Origin: Lineus longissimus
Taxonomy: Eukaryota > Nemertea > Pilidiophora > Heteronemertea > Lineidae
Length of the DNA stretch: 60,000 bases
Reading direction: 5' to 3'
Assembly: GCF_910592395.1 (NCBI RefSeq)
Contig: NC_088321.1
Coordinates: forward strand, 12,774,001 to 12,834,000
Shown here one piece after another: positions 1 to 60,000 of this stretch. Under the pieces are notes generated by a model. It was not told the origin of the DNA. It made no database searches and saw only the letters and a list, made by a program, of their open reading frames with translations. How positions within the stretch are numbered: the first letter of the stretch is position 1; each line of letters starts with the position of its first letter. A program made the translations under genes and the position numbers.

Positions 1-480
1 GCCCCCCCCCCCCATGTACAAGACAGCTAATTAATTTCACTAGTATTATTTCATCAAACGGATGAAAACAAGTATATTGCATATCCCTAAACCGCCCGAA
101 AACCAGCCTAAGTTTCATGATGGCGATGGTGTTGCTTGAGATTAGGTACGTACTGGCAGGCAGCTAGGCTAGGAAACTAGACAAAAATCAGTGGCCGGAT
201 ATCGGCCGGTTAGGACATAAAGGGTCAAATATCACATGCCAAAAAATGACAAGCAGTTTTTTAAAAAAAACGACCGATGCTATGACTTTCAATTCCAAGC
301 GATGACAGATCAATTAAATCAAAAATTTGTATTGAAAAAGTTTGACCATCCAGTCCACGCGTTTACACTCCATCATCCATAGCCCAAAAACGATGCGGAC
401 AAATAATTTATCATGAATGGACAACAGTAGTAACAGTATTTTATTGTAAAATAAAAGGCTGTATTAAAATTTTAGTAAAT
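1..480. other. Left edge, nothing recognised
   Basis: Starts with a run of C. AT-rich, with no conserved frame on either strand. The next exon of the USP-like fragment would be expected here on the - strand, but none was recognised. Confidence 0.4.
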
Positions 481-488
481 ACTTACGG

Positions 489-650
489 ATTTTACATTCT
501 TCAAAACACTTGAGTGTGGGCACGAGTGGCATTAAAAACCCCAGGGGTGGCACGGAGGGCCTGCAATGCCACATTTAAAAAACATGAGTTACCAAGATTT
601 GGTATCCCGATGGCGATGGATGCAATCATATTTACAAAACAAAAAGAAAT
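489..650 (-). pseudogene. Exon-like fragment with a ubiquitin-specific protease Cys box
   Basis: The - strand reads GIPNLGNSCFLNVALQALRA followed by TPGVFNATRAHTQVF, then TGA. NLGNSCFLN..LQAL is the catalytic Cys-box pattern of USP (peptidase C19) deubiquitinases, with the cysteine as nucleophile. Dropping one T from the TTTT run near 500 would let the frame run on to a good donor, GTAAGT, read from 485 leftwards. No acceptor or other USP box was found nearby. It could be the first exon of a neighbouring gene with a homopolymer error, or a decayed copy. Confidence 0.5.
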
Positions 651-995
651 ACATGTAAGTGGTAGAAAAAATTTTTTGCAACTGATTTGAAACATATCTT
701 AAACGATATGTGCTGGAGATGCCAAGCCTCTTTCATGCCGTCATTGCCATGGTGATGCTGGCCGATGCTATTGCACCCCGTCAATCAAATATCCTTTAAA
801 AAATTGTATTACAAATTGTAAAAAATCTTGACAGTGCATCATGCTGTGCACACGTGCTACCCGCTGACCGACTTTCGAATGTCGTCTCGAGCCAATGTGC
901 ATCCTTTTCTGTGAAGATCTATTGTAAACATGGTTTGTTTTGGCGACCCTAGGTGGTGCCGGCGTATCTGGCAATACTGCAAAGGTCCTATAAAT

Positions 996-1156
996 AGACG
1001 AATTCGAAGAAGTTTGTTTTGGTGCTGACCAGAGCGTGGTGTCCCTAGGCATTGTCCAAAGTCAGCTAAGGCCTTCTGACGAGTGACATGTTCTGGGTGT
1101 GCGCACTCATTGTTTATATTGTTTTGGAGCCGATTCCTCTTCTTCAAACAGGCCTA
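996..1156. mobile_element. MITE family D, copy 1
   Basis: Begins AGACGAATTCGAAGAAGTTT and ends with a CTTCTTC inverted counterpart near 1150. Shares the internal block TAGGCA(T/C)TGTCC(A/G)AAGTC with copies at 1296 and 4992. No coding capacity. Confidence 0.6.
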
Positions 1157-1295
1157 TCTGGATGAACACACTCCCTCAAGTGCATGCACACAGTCCCTTC
1201 ACTGCCACAACCTTCTACCAAAATAACATTGCGCAATATTGTTTCACCACTAGGCCTACGCCTCGTTATTTCACCAGTTACGTCATTACGTTGAT

Positions 1296-1453
1296 AAGAC
1301 GAATTCGAAGAAGTTTGCACTGACCCTTGAACAAAGGATCGCCGTGTCTCTCTAGGCACTGTCCGAAGTCGGCTTACTACGCCTTCTGACGTATTCCGAG
1401 TGTGCGCATTCGATTTGTTTTGGCACCGATTCCGTCTTCTTCGAATACGTCTA
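1296..1453. mobile_element. MITE family D, copy 2
   Basis: AAGACGAATTCGAAGAAG at the left end and CTTCTTCGAATACGTCT at the right form inverted ends of about 17 bases. The interior carries the same CTAGGCACTGTCCGAAGTC block as copy 1. Confidence 0.7.
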
Positions 1454-2189
1454 TTTCCTAAGTGGTGATATATAATATAGACCTAGGCCTATAGATTCAT
1501 GCACTAGATTGGGAACAACGTTTACATGACGTAGTGTTGGCTGTCGTCACGTCACCATGCATTTTACATTACTGTAACGTGACGAGACGCGACGTTTTCG
1601 TAAACGTTGGTCCCAATGAAGTGCATGGATCTATAGTACCGATATATATAGTATGCACTCCATGACGTGTTGGCAATACAATATCATGATGGACGCACAC
1701 TCCACAGAGAGTAAGAGTAAGACTGAGCTGAGAGTGACACTAGGCTTACACGTACACAGACATGATGAAGCCTGTAGCCTGAACGCCTAGACTGCAGTCT
1801 TAAGTCTGCACACACTCGACAGTGCATCGATTGCATGAATGATGGTCTGTACTCTGTCACTGTGGTACCGGGCGGTAGGCCTACGAGTAAGCGTCTTTTT
1901 CTCACAGAATCAACGAAAAAAACTTGTTCGTCTTCTACAATACTTTTCCCTAAATCATCCAGACCGTAAAGCAATAATATTTACCGATTGCATGATGGCG
2001 AACAGCAATCCCAACGCTAGTATTTCGGAACAAACTACTCATGCTAGTATAACCGCGGCAAAAGCACGAAAAGCAGCGACAAGACAGTGTCCAAACGCAA
2101 GGGAAATCGTCGTTAATTTGTAAAGTACGCCCTCTCGCGGAGAACGACTGACCCCGTCTTGGCCATTCCAATGTTAGTGCCCTAACACA
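1454..2189. other. Intergenic stretch, no gene recognised
   Basis: Contains a partly self-complementary zone near 1520-1620 (AACGTTTACATGACG against CGTAAACGTT) and one 94-residue open frame at 1839-2123 without family resemblance or splice context. Nothing supports a gene. Confidence 0.4.
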
Positions 2190-2995
2190 CGTATACTGTC
2201 ATCATCATGGAGTAACATCTTCTCTTGAGTCTCCTTCAGAACTGGGAGACACACCTACTGTCATCATCATGGAGTAAGATCTTCCCTTGTGTCTCATTAA
2301 GGTCTGGGAAACACATGGAGCAGCATCTTATTATCCTGTGTGTCCTTTAGACCCGGGAGACACCTATACCGTCATCATTATGGAGTAACATCTTCTCCTC
2401 TGTCTCCTTTAGAATGGGAGACACCTACTGTCATCATGGAGTTTAATCTTCTCTTGTGTCTCCTTTAGACCTGGGAGACATGTGGAGTAACATCTTAATT
2501 ATCCTGCGTGTCCTTTAGACCTGGGGGACACATCTACTGTCATCATCATGGAGTAACATCTTCTCTTGTGTCTCATTAAGGCCTGGGAAACACGTGGAGT
2601 AACATCTTATTTATCGTCTCCTTCAAACCTGGAGGACACCTCTACTGTCATCATCATTGAGTAAAATCTTCTCTTGTGTCTCCTTTAGACTTGGGAGACA
2701 CCGATTGTCATCATCATGGAGTAACATTTTCTCTTATGTCTCCTTTAGAATGGGCGACACCTACTGTCATCATGGAGTAACACCTTCTCTTGTGTCTCCT
2801 TTAGACCTGGGAGACACCTACTGCCATCATGGAGTAACATCTTCTCTTGTGTCTCCATTAGATCTTGGAGACACCTTCTCCCACCATGGAATAACATCAT
2901 CTCTTGAGTCTCCTTTAGACCTGGGAGACACCTACTGCCATCATGGAATATCGCCTTCTCTTGTGTCTCCTTTAGACCTGGGAGACAAGTGGAGA
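2190..2995. repeat. Minisatellite, unit about 60 bp
   Basis: At least a dozen imperfect copies of a unit containing CATCATCATGGAGTAACATC, TTCTCTTGTGTCTCCTTTAG and ACCTGGGAGACACCTACTG. Some copies are shortened. The open frame 2657-3022 is a by-product of the repeat. Confidence 0.9.
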
Positions 2996-2999
2996 CGTG

Positions 3000-4249
3000 A
3001 CGTGGTCATCCCCATCTATTAATAGACTTCAGCCCCAGTGACGTATATACGACAAATCCCAAAACGAGGCCCAAGTTATGACTTTTGAACACCCACTTTA
3101 CGCACTTTCCCATGTTTACTTATTCATATCTTGCATGTATTTATTATAAGCCCCCCTTCTTAGGCGGGGCTCTTAAGATACACGCGTGTTAGGGAGTATA
3201 ATGACGAGAGTAACTTGCATAGGCTTCAGGTCTCATTAGGGAGGGTTTTTTTTATTCATGCGCGCCCCTCACCGTAGTTCCTAAAATCATTGATTTCTCG
3301 GTCCTTACAGCACGTCAGTGTTTATCCAGCAGTTGTTTTGGCAAAGACATGTTTTGTTGGAGTTTGTGAAACCTAGAGCGCTACTCAATAGGCGGCTTAC
3401 AAGAAACTACGCATTTATACTGTTGTTGCCGACGTATGTGTACACTGAACTTGGGATGTGCGTCGGCCCCGTGTTGAAATGTCGTCCAGTGCCAGTTGGT
3501 GCGTTTTTCGCTGATTTTTGCAAAATTAAACATATCTCAAAAGTTCAATGGTTGACCCTCGATTTTTTTATTATTTTTGTGTAGCGTAAGCAACTGTCTT
3601 TCATGGGGGTATGGTCACTGTAAGAATTATTCAGGAAGAAATGACTTTTCATATTATTTGGGGTTTTTGGTGATTACTGATTTATTGCCATTTGGGATGG
3701 TGAACAGAGCTAGGAGCAAATGCGACGCTTATGATTTATTTAAAGAAATAAAATGCCCGATTTAACATCCTGCAGAATCAGGGTAATCGGGCGTTTCCAG
3801 TGATATACGACACAAATGGGCTGTCCTCATGCATTCACTTTGGAAATGCATTTTAAAATAGATGTTACGTCCTGTTAATGGGGCCCACGTCATCATCGCG
3901 TACATTTGGGAAAACTCTATATCCCCCCCCCCTCTCCCAACCACCAACTACTCGCCATCATTGACATTGTGTGCTAGCCAACTGCTTCTTCGGTCAACTG
4001 CCATGATGGCATCATCCTAACTATATCCCCCCCCCCCCCACCCGAGTCTTCTCGGTCACCAGCCCTATTCACGAAGAGCTCCCTATCAAGGCCTGAGCCT
4101 TCCTCATATTATGGTTACCAACAGCGCATTATTTGATATTGCACAAATTATACGATATTGATCAAATTATATGATATTGATCATATCTGTCACATGACCT
4201 GAAGCAAAATGACTGGTAGGCGTACTGCACATGCGTACACATTGTAAAC
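3000..4249. other. Upstream flank of the myosin gene
   Basis: No conserved coding frame. Contains poly-C tracts near 3920 and 4028 and an AT-rich stretch at 4130-4190. The promoter of the myosin gene should lie in or after this stretch, but no TATA-type core element could be assigned with confidence. Confidence 0.35.
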
Positions 4250-4305
4250 ATGGCTGATTCTGAATTTTTTTGATGTTTCGTCTCCGAAATTACAACAAAA
4301 TCTAA
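4250..4305 (+). promoter_or_regulatory. Two short overlapping upstream ORFs before exon 1
   Basis: If the 5' leader starts upstream of here, it contains an ATG at 4250 that reads seven codons to TGA at 4271-4273. A second ATG at 4273 overlaps that stop as TGATG and reads ten codons to TAA at 4303-4305. A third trivial ATG-AAA-TAA lies near 4333. Short overlapping uORFs can lower translation of the main frame. The transcription start is not visible, so this is only a possibility. Confidence 0.3.
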
Positions 4306-4361
4306 GGATTTGACTGCTTCTGGCATCTTGTAATGAAATAAGACGGTGGTGAAACTTCACT

Positions 4362-54140
<49,779 letters not shown>

Positions 54141-54332
54141 TGCCGTCTGGCGGCGGCGGGGAGACTTACATTCCGTAGTATGCGAAACGGGCGACTTCCA
54201 TCTGATCAGATTGTTGGAGTTGACCCCAAGTTATATGTTATTCCATGTGAAATGTTTCCAGATAGATCTGGCCAAAGGTACTTGGCTGACCTCTTGTAAC
54301 TAAACTGTAATGTCATGATCATGAATAGTTAT

Positions 54333-54916
54333 GGTGCTGGGCTGTCGGAGTGGGGCAGTGGGTACTGGGCTGTCGAAGTGGGGCAGTGGGTACTGGGCTG
54401 TCGGAGTGGGACAGTGGGTACTGGGCTGTCGGAGTGGGACAGTGGGTACTTGGCTGTCGGAGTGGGGCAGTGGGTACTGGGTTGTCGGAGTGGGGCAGTG
54501 GGTACTGGGCTGTCGGAGTGGGGCAGTGGGTGCTGGGCTGTCAGAGTGGGACAGTGGGTACTGGGCTGTCGGAGTGGGGCAGTGGGTACTGGGCTGTCGA
54601 AGTGGGGCAGTGGGTACTGGGCTGTCGGAGTGGGACAGTTGGTACTTGGCTGTCGGAGTGGGACAGTGGGTACTGGGTTGTCGGAGTGGGGCAGTGGGTA
54701 CTGGGCTGTCGGAGTGGGACAGTGGGTACTGGGCTGTCGGAGTGGGGCAGTGGGTGCTGGGCTGTCGGAGTGGGGCAGTGGGTACTGGGCTGTCGGAGTG
54801 GGGCAGTGGGTACTGGGTTGTCGGAGTGGGGCAGTGGGTACTGGGTTGTCGGAGTGGGGCAGTGGGTACTGGGCTGTCGGAGTGGGGCAGTGGGTACTGG
54901 GCTGTCGGAGTGGGAC
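54333..54916. repeat. 28-bp tandem array, about 21 copies
   Basis: Unit ACTGGGCTGTCGGAGTGGGG then CAGTGGGT. With 28 bases, not divisible by three, and no stop in any forward frame, all three frames stay open, as do the reverse frames. The resulting 198-251 codon ORFs are artefacts. Confidence 0.97.
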
Positions 54917-55075
54917 AAAGGAAACATCAGCGCCTGTCACCTCTGAGGTCCCGGGTTCGATTCCCGGTCGGCCCGGTATATCATGTGATGGAGAGGGCGA
55001 CTCCTTTCGACAGCGTAGGTTTCCTCCTACGTACATTACAAGCGGCCAATATGGTTTTTAGAGCTAATAATGTCC
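54916..55075 (+). mobile_element. tRNA-like SINE segment
   Basis: GAGGTCCCGGGTTCGATTCCCGGTCGGCCC contains a near-perfect pol III B box and T-arm. The A box would fall in the last 28-bp unit (GGGCTGTCGGAGTGG). No cloverleaf with a paired acceptor stem could be drawn, so a SINE is more likely than a tRNA gene. Confidence 0.55.
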
Positions 55076-55654
55076 TACATTTGTAGTTCACGCTCAGCTT
55101 TCAACTCAATGTTGTTTTTAATAGTAACGGTACACAGCGCTAGGCAGCCAGCTTAAGTTTACACGCTATAAGAGCTATACTCAGTTTCTTCAGCATTAGT
55201 AAGGCCTGCCCTGAGAATATTCTAATGTTGTGTAAACACCAATATCTTTTGGTAAATGTGATCTGGTCACATTCCTGAGTTCAATCTAGTGTTGCGCAAC
55301 ACCACTATCTTTTGGTAAATGTGATCTGGTCACATTCACGAGTTCAACTACATATAAGTACCTTTGGCCAGAAAGATATGAAAAACACTTTAGTCAAGCT
55401 TATACTGTCTCGAGTAGGTGCGAGGTATGCCTCATCTAGCTTATCAACAATTCAGGCACTATTCACTAATCCTTTTCAGTCCTCCAGGGCCCGGTTGTTA
55501 AAACTGGTGTTAACTTTACTTGGCCTTATAAAGTCTAATGGACTTAACTGAAGGCGATGCATGTAGGGCCGAGTTAATAAGTTACACTAACGTTAGTCAA
55601 ACTAGGTCAAGGTCAGTTTTGGAGTATTCGGGCTAAAACAGCATGTTGACATTT

Positions 55655-55849
55655 GTGACCTGACACAGCATAACCAGGCGCATGTCGCACAGAAGATGAG
55701 CCTAAATGACACAGGAGATACATAATGGCAGAAATTGATGTACTCAGACTTCACAAAATGTAGACAACAGTATTAAAGATGAACAACCGGGTCGTCTCGA
55801 CCTGTCAAGCTCAAAGCAACAAGTGCCTGGTTTTGCTGTGATGGGTCAC
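55655..55849. mobile_element. MITE family B, full copy
   Basis: GTGACCTGACACAGCATAAC and TTTTGCTGTGATGGGTCAC inverted ends; interior CGCACAGAAGATGAGCC as in other copies, more diverged. Confidence 0.85.
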
Positions 55850-56184
55850 ATTCTAGAAAAGGGGTGCACAGCGAGAAAGACGTGCGCGAATTGCGTCACT
55901 GGGCAGAGTGAATTTGTGACAGAGAGATCCAGTGGACAGTGCTATTCGTTGCATACATAATTGAGTTGTATAGTGTTATTATTTAGGAACCAGTCAATTT
56001 GTTTCGCCACGTGTAGATTTGCCGGTAGAGTGGCGATAGTGAACATATTAGAATGAATCTATTTATTATGACTATTATTATAACTAATATAATTGTGATT
56101 GTCGGTAGAGAAGTTGTTTGTACATCTGTTCTTATGTCTCTATTGACTACATTTTCTGTTGAGTATATAGTGTTTTTCATATAT

Positions 56185-56405
56185 GTGACTCGCTCTACCA
56201 AAACTAGGCGCTTGTCGCATCTGAACTCGACAGGTTGATACGGACTTGTTGTTCATTTCCCTATTGTAGACCTTTTGTAAAATCTATTACAGACTGATTT
56301 GGTCACATTTCACAAAAGGTCTACAATAGGGAAATGAACAACAAGTCCGTATCAACCTGTCAAGTTCAGATGCGACAAGCGCCTAGTTTTGGTAGAGCGG
56401 GTCAC
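56185..56405. mobile_element. Foldback element related to MITE B
   Basis: Ends GTGACTCGCTCTACCAAAAC and TTTTGGTAGAGCGGGTCAC. Arms of about 95 bases, including GACAGGTTGATACGGACTTG and its inverted match, are almost perfectly complementary around a short centre near 56285-56310. The CTACCAAAACTAGGCGC variant replaces the family B CAGCAAAACCAGGCGC. Confidence 0.85.
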
Positions 56406-56409
56406 ATAT

Positions 56410-56802
56410 AGTGTTTTTCACATAGATCTGGCCTAAAACGTACTTGGCTGATCTATTGTCACTAGACTGAAATAGTGTGATCACAATACACAGCCCTGGC
56501 AAGCCAGTGTCATAGTTGACCAGCTAGTTGACACCGTTTAAGAGCATTGGGTAAGCTAACTACGGATAATCTAGTGTTGTGCAACACCACTATCTTTTGG
56601 TAAATGTGATCTGGTCACATTCCTGAGTTCAATCTAGTGTTGTGCAACAGCACTATCTTTTGGTAAATGTGATCTGGTCACATTCCTTAGTTCAATCTAG
56701 TGTTGTGCAACACCACTATCTTTTGGTAAATGTGATCTGGTCACATTTCAGAGTCAACTAAGTACCTTTGGCCAGAACGATATGAAAGACACTTTAGCAA
56801 TT
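56410..56802. mobile_element. Repeat family H, intact copy
   Basis: GTGTTTTTCACATAGATCTG at the left and CAGAACGATATGAAAGACAC at the right are inverted ends. Inside, 56570-56755 has three tandem 63-bp units with AATCTAGTGTTGTGCAACAC and TTTTGGTAAATGTGATCTGG. Confidence 0.8.
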
Positions 56803-57446
56803 GCGGAATTTAGTCTACCGCATATAAAAACATCCCGAGGAAATGAGGGGTAATGTTTGCTTCCTCAGCACTGCACACAAACCCCTTAGACATTCACTAC
56901 CCCTCTTTGGCTGAATTAGTTCTAGCTCAAAAGAAATTACGCCAAATCAGAGCGTTGCTAATGCTAGCATTTGATTCTAAGAATCGAAGGCATTTTCATC
57001 AGTTGGTTATTTTGTCGATAGAGAAGAAAGCACTGTCTTCTCCGAGGAGCGCTCTTCAACCTCAATTTTAAGATTTCTGAGTTACATTTCCACTCATACA
57101 AATCGTTACAATTGTGGGTACTGGAACCAAGGTTGACAGTTAAATCTCAGGTGCTTGTGTGTTAATATTTTTACTGACTTAAATGGTGATGTAGTACATC
57201 TGTACTGTTGCTCCTAGAGGGGAAATGTCTTGGGGGGTTTGGGAGCAGAGCCAGAGAAGCGAATATAACTGCTGATTTCCTTGGTATGTATGAAAAAAGA
57301 GTAAAGTTGCAAACTCGTAGCGTCACAAACATTTCACAGTTTCAAGTACACAGCTTGAAGGTCGCTGTGAACAGACTTTTGGCCGAAGAGTTTTCAGAAA
57401 ACTTTCATTGGCTACCTCATTCTGTTCAAATCCACCCCAACGTAAG

Positions 57447-57672
57447 GTACATGTATCAAGATAAGATCAGATTTTGATTACCAGTAGCCGTAAAGACACA
57501 GAAAATCGTTGTTTCTCTGTGATATATGTATTGAATAGAGTGAAAAATCTACATCAGTACGAATATGTATCAAGATAAGATCAGATTTTGATTACCAGTA
57601 GCCGTAAAGACACAGAAAATCGTCATTTCTCTGTGATATATGTATTGAATAGAGTGAAAGATCTACATCAGT
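57447..57672. repeat. Tandem duplication, two copies of about 113 bp
   Basis: Both copies contain ATGTATCAAGATAAGATCAG, CAGTAGCCGTAAAGACACAG and GTGATATATGTATTGAATAG with very few differences, so the event is recent. Confidence 0.95.
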
Positions 57673-58165
57673 ACTTGGCTTAATTTATTAGCATCTGGCA
57701 AATTTTTTGTAGTGTAGATGCAACTCCACGTTAAATCCGTTCGTAGGGCCTACTGCTTGTGCACTATACCTCTTTTTCAATAATCTATGATACATTGTAC
57801 TACGTTAATCTACGTTAATCAACTAGCTAACGTAAAGTATCTGTATGTGACACATTTTATCCAACTATAAAATATAGCTATTTATTTACAAAACCAGGTT
57901 GGGCATTTTAGAAGTAAATCAGTGTATGATTATATAAATTTAAAGGATCACATGATGTATTTATGCATTTGAAACTCCCACCCTTAAACTGGTTTGAAGA
58001 ATGAAACGCTTCTCTAGTATAAAAATTCCTGAGAGGAATAAAACAAATTCGGACTGCTATCCAAGAAGGAGAAGGCGAAGTTTTCAATCGTAGAATCATT
58101 GATGGACCCAAGGATGACTCTATGATGATTATTACAGACCACGTTTTACGCTCGGATCCCATTAT
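57673..58165. other. 3' flank, unassigned
   Basis: Contains an AATAAA at 58037-58042, a possible but very distant polyadenylation signal for the myosin gene. No coding signal. Confidence 0.35.
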
Positions 58166-58455
58166 AGGTACATGTACTATAATGGGCCATCATATATTCT
58201 ATAATGGGCCATCATATATTCTATAATGGACCATCGTAGCTTCTATAATGGGCCAACGTAGATTCTATAATGGACCATCGTAGATTCTATAATGGACCAT
58301 CATAGATTCTATAATGGACCATCGTAGATTCTATAATGGACCATCATATAATTTATAATGGACCATCGTAGCTTCTATAATGGGCCAACGTAGATCTATA
58401 ATGGACCATCATAGATTCTATAATGGACCATCATAGATTCTATAATGGCCCATCA
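58166..58455. repeat. 22-bp tandem array
   Basis: About thirteen copies of TTCTATAATGGACCATCGTA with C/G and single-base variation. Confidence 0.93.
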
Positions 58456-60000
58456 TAGATCCATTGCTGGGGATTCCATTATACATCCAATGACCATGGC
58501 TTCCATATAGGTGCACATGATCAGCAAAGTACAAACCCATTTGAGTATCAAACAGGTCTTTAGATTTCTGGAAAATAAGTACAGTTCACCGATTCTAATA
58601 TAAATCATTTGATGACCCGTCAAAATGCTTTACAAATTCCATCACAGATCCATCCATGGTGGTGCACCTGGCAATGAGAAGAAAATGATATTGCATGACA
58701 TAACAGAGATGTTATCATTGTTTTCTAAGACATTCCTCAGCTGTGCTCATATATTATGCAATAGTGAGTTGACCGTGGACTTGATCACGGTGTCCCGTCA
58801 AAGACAAAATTATCATATTCATACATGATTTCACTCATGCATAACTTATCATGGTGATTACTTTTGCAATTGTTGAGGCAGGCAGCGGGGGTAACGGTTC
58901 CATTTGGGAGATCAACTGCAAATATGGCAACCAAAATTTGTTACGCACGAGGGCTGTTGCGTACGAATAAGATAATTTTGTCTATGATTGGACACCGTGT
59001 TGATTGCGTTGACGAGATGGCCTGGAACACACGTCCTACTTGACACTCATCCTTTCTGAGGAGTTGCTTTATTTTTACACGTATAACATGAATTATAGAA
59101 GACTACACACATGTAGTAATTGGTATGAGGACAGTAGTTTGGTGTATTATTGGGTGAATGACCTTCACCTCCAGGAGTGACCTTGAACTTGACCTACATT
59201 TCCCTATAAAGAACAGGACAGATGGTAGCCCACAGTGTGAAATAAAAAATTAGCAATAAAATACAAAATTTTGTGATCGTCGCTCAACAAGAAGTGTGAT
59301 TCTTCTTGACAAATAAATAGATGCAAGTTCTTACATGTACGTAGCGCTTTATAATGTACAACATTCTCAAAGCGCTTTACACTTATTCCCAAACCCTAAA
59401 CTCAGAGGTGACCCCCGTTGATGTTTTCACCATAGATTGGCATCCGATTCAGTGCGACTGTTTCTGGAAGTATTTATGTAGGCAGCTGCATTTGAACTCC
59501 TTCACTGTAACCCTCGAGCGGTCAAATCATGGTCACTCTCGCTATAGTCTTTCCATGTTAGTGAACAGATGGCTGTATTACTTAGGCTCAATCGATGTTA
59601 GCAATAATAAGGTTCATAGAATATATTAAAAATGTAGAAGCAAAAGTTTTGAATTTACTGTGTCGACCCAATTACACCTGTTCAGGGGTGCCTGCACAAA
59701 AGGCCTGTTTTACCTGTATTAGGCCTATGTGAAATCGACATGCTTTAACAGGCATTACTGCGTCGACGCAGTATATATGTGTGCGCATAGATACAGATCA
59801 AACCTGACACCTAGATTTCCTCGACTCTATTGAAACGTTCTTTGCCTGATGTTAAATATGTTATAACGATGCTGTGTTATTTTACTAGATGTCAATGCTT
59901 TCAAGTGGAATCAATGAATGTTTAAATGACATTAGACCCTTCTCTCACCAAATTTCCTACATCTCATGTCTTGCTTCCATCTATGAAAGAGGCAAACCTA
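58456..60000. other. Right edge, no gene recognised
   Basis: 59340-59395 has GTAGCGCTTTATAATGTACA and CAAAGCGCTTTACACTTATT, words typical of LINE 3' ends in marine invertebrates and similar to 8040-8090. An AATAAA occurs near 59252. No conserved open frame. Confidence 0.4.

Larger units (their letters stand above)
54245..55395. mobile_element. Repeat family H copy carrying an internal minisatellite
   Basis: Left end TAGATCTGGCCAAAGGTACT then TGGCTGACC; right end TAAGTACCTTTGGCCAGAAA then GATATGAAAAACAC in inverted orientation. The right part has two copies of TTTTGGTAAATGTGATCTGG. The middle contains the 28-bp array and a tRNA-like segment. Begins about 100 bases after the myosin stop. Confidence 0.65.

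Noticed and set aside
2657-3022. 121-codon frame with repeated SPLDLGDTYCHHG
   Set aside because: Product of the 60-bp upstream minisatellite.
54940-54980. Functional tRNA gene
   Set aside because: The B box and T-arm are good, but no paired acceptor stem, D-arm or anticodon arm can be drawn.
54315-55086. Overlapping open frames of 198-251 codons on both strands
   Set aside because: They are readings of a 28-bp stop-free tandem repeat; all forward frames are equally open and no start, domain or splice context supports coding.

Overview
This is intron-rich animal DNA. One gene on the + strand, an unconventional class V myosin (MYO5), fills 4362 to 54140. Splicing 36 coding exons by hand, each with an AG acceptor and GT donor in agreeing phase, gives a 1853-residue protein, close to the vertebrate family length of about 1855. 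Both ends are present: a 27-base first coding exon and the conserved C-terminal FLKRV followed by a stop. The species cannot be named. The vertebrate-like exon pattern, a short run of TTAGGG, marine-invertebrate style MITEs and tRNA-derived SINEs, and the large introns suggest a non-insect invertebrate, either deuterostome or lophotrochozoan.

Layout. 1-4361 is intergenic or upstream: a frameshifted exon-like fragment on the - strand with a ubiquitin-specific-protease Cys box, a MITE family and a 60-bp minisatellite. 4362-28620 encodes the motor domain and first IQ motifs (exons 1-16). 28621-31011 encodes the remaining IQ motifs (exons 17-19). 31447-44657 encodes the coiled-coil stalk (exons 20-28). 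49828-54140 encodes the globular cargo-binding (DIL) tail (exons 29-36). 54141-60000 is 3' flank made of repeats. Three extra phase-compatible candidate exons (13733-13762, 45293-45304, 47680-47736) would diversify loop 4 of the motor and the junction between stalk and globular tail.

Intron 13 carries a complete piggyBac transposon (23306-25939) with TTAA target duplications, 14-bp inverted ends and an intact transposase of up to 775 residues with an unusual RG-rich insert. A second TTAA element in intron 23 is a deleted relative that keeps only the C-terminal zinc-ribbon relic; it sits beside another piggyBac-type end. Several other TTAA termini share the same architecture of a short end sequence followed by a palindrome.

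The introns are otherwise a museum of small mobile elements: at least five MITE or foldback families, three tRNA-type SINE families, four decayed LINE 3' ends and more than a dozen minisatellites. The most unusual pattern is tandem amplification of 3' splice-site regions: exon 20 is preceded by five degenerate copies of its own acceptor plus exon start, exon 32 by about nine copies of an acceptor-like unit, and exon 13 by one duplicated acceptor plus exon start. No rRNA, functional tRNA gene, CRISPR array or prokaryotic operon was seen.
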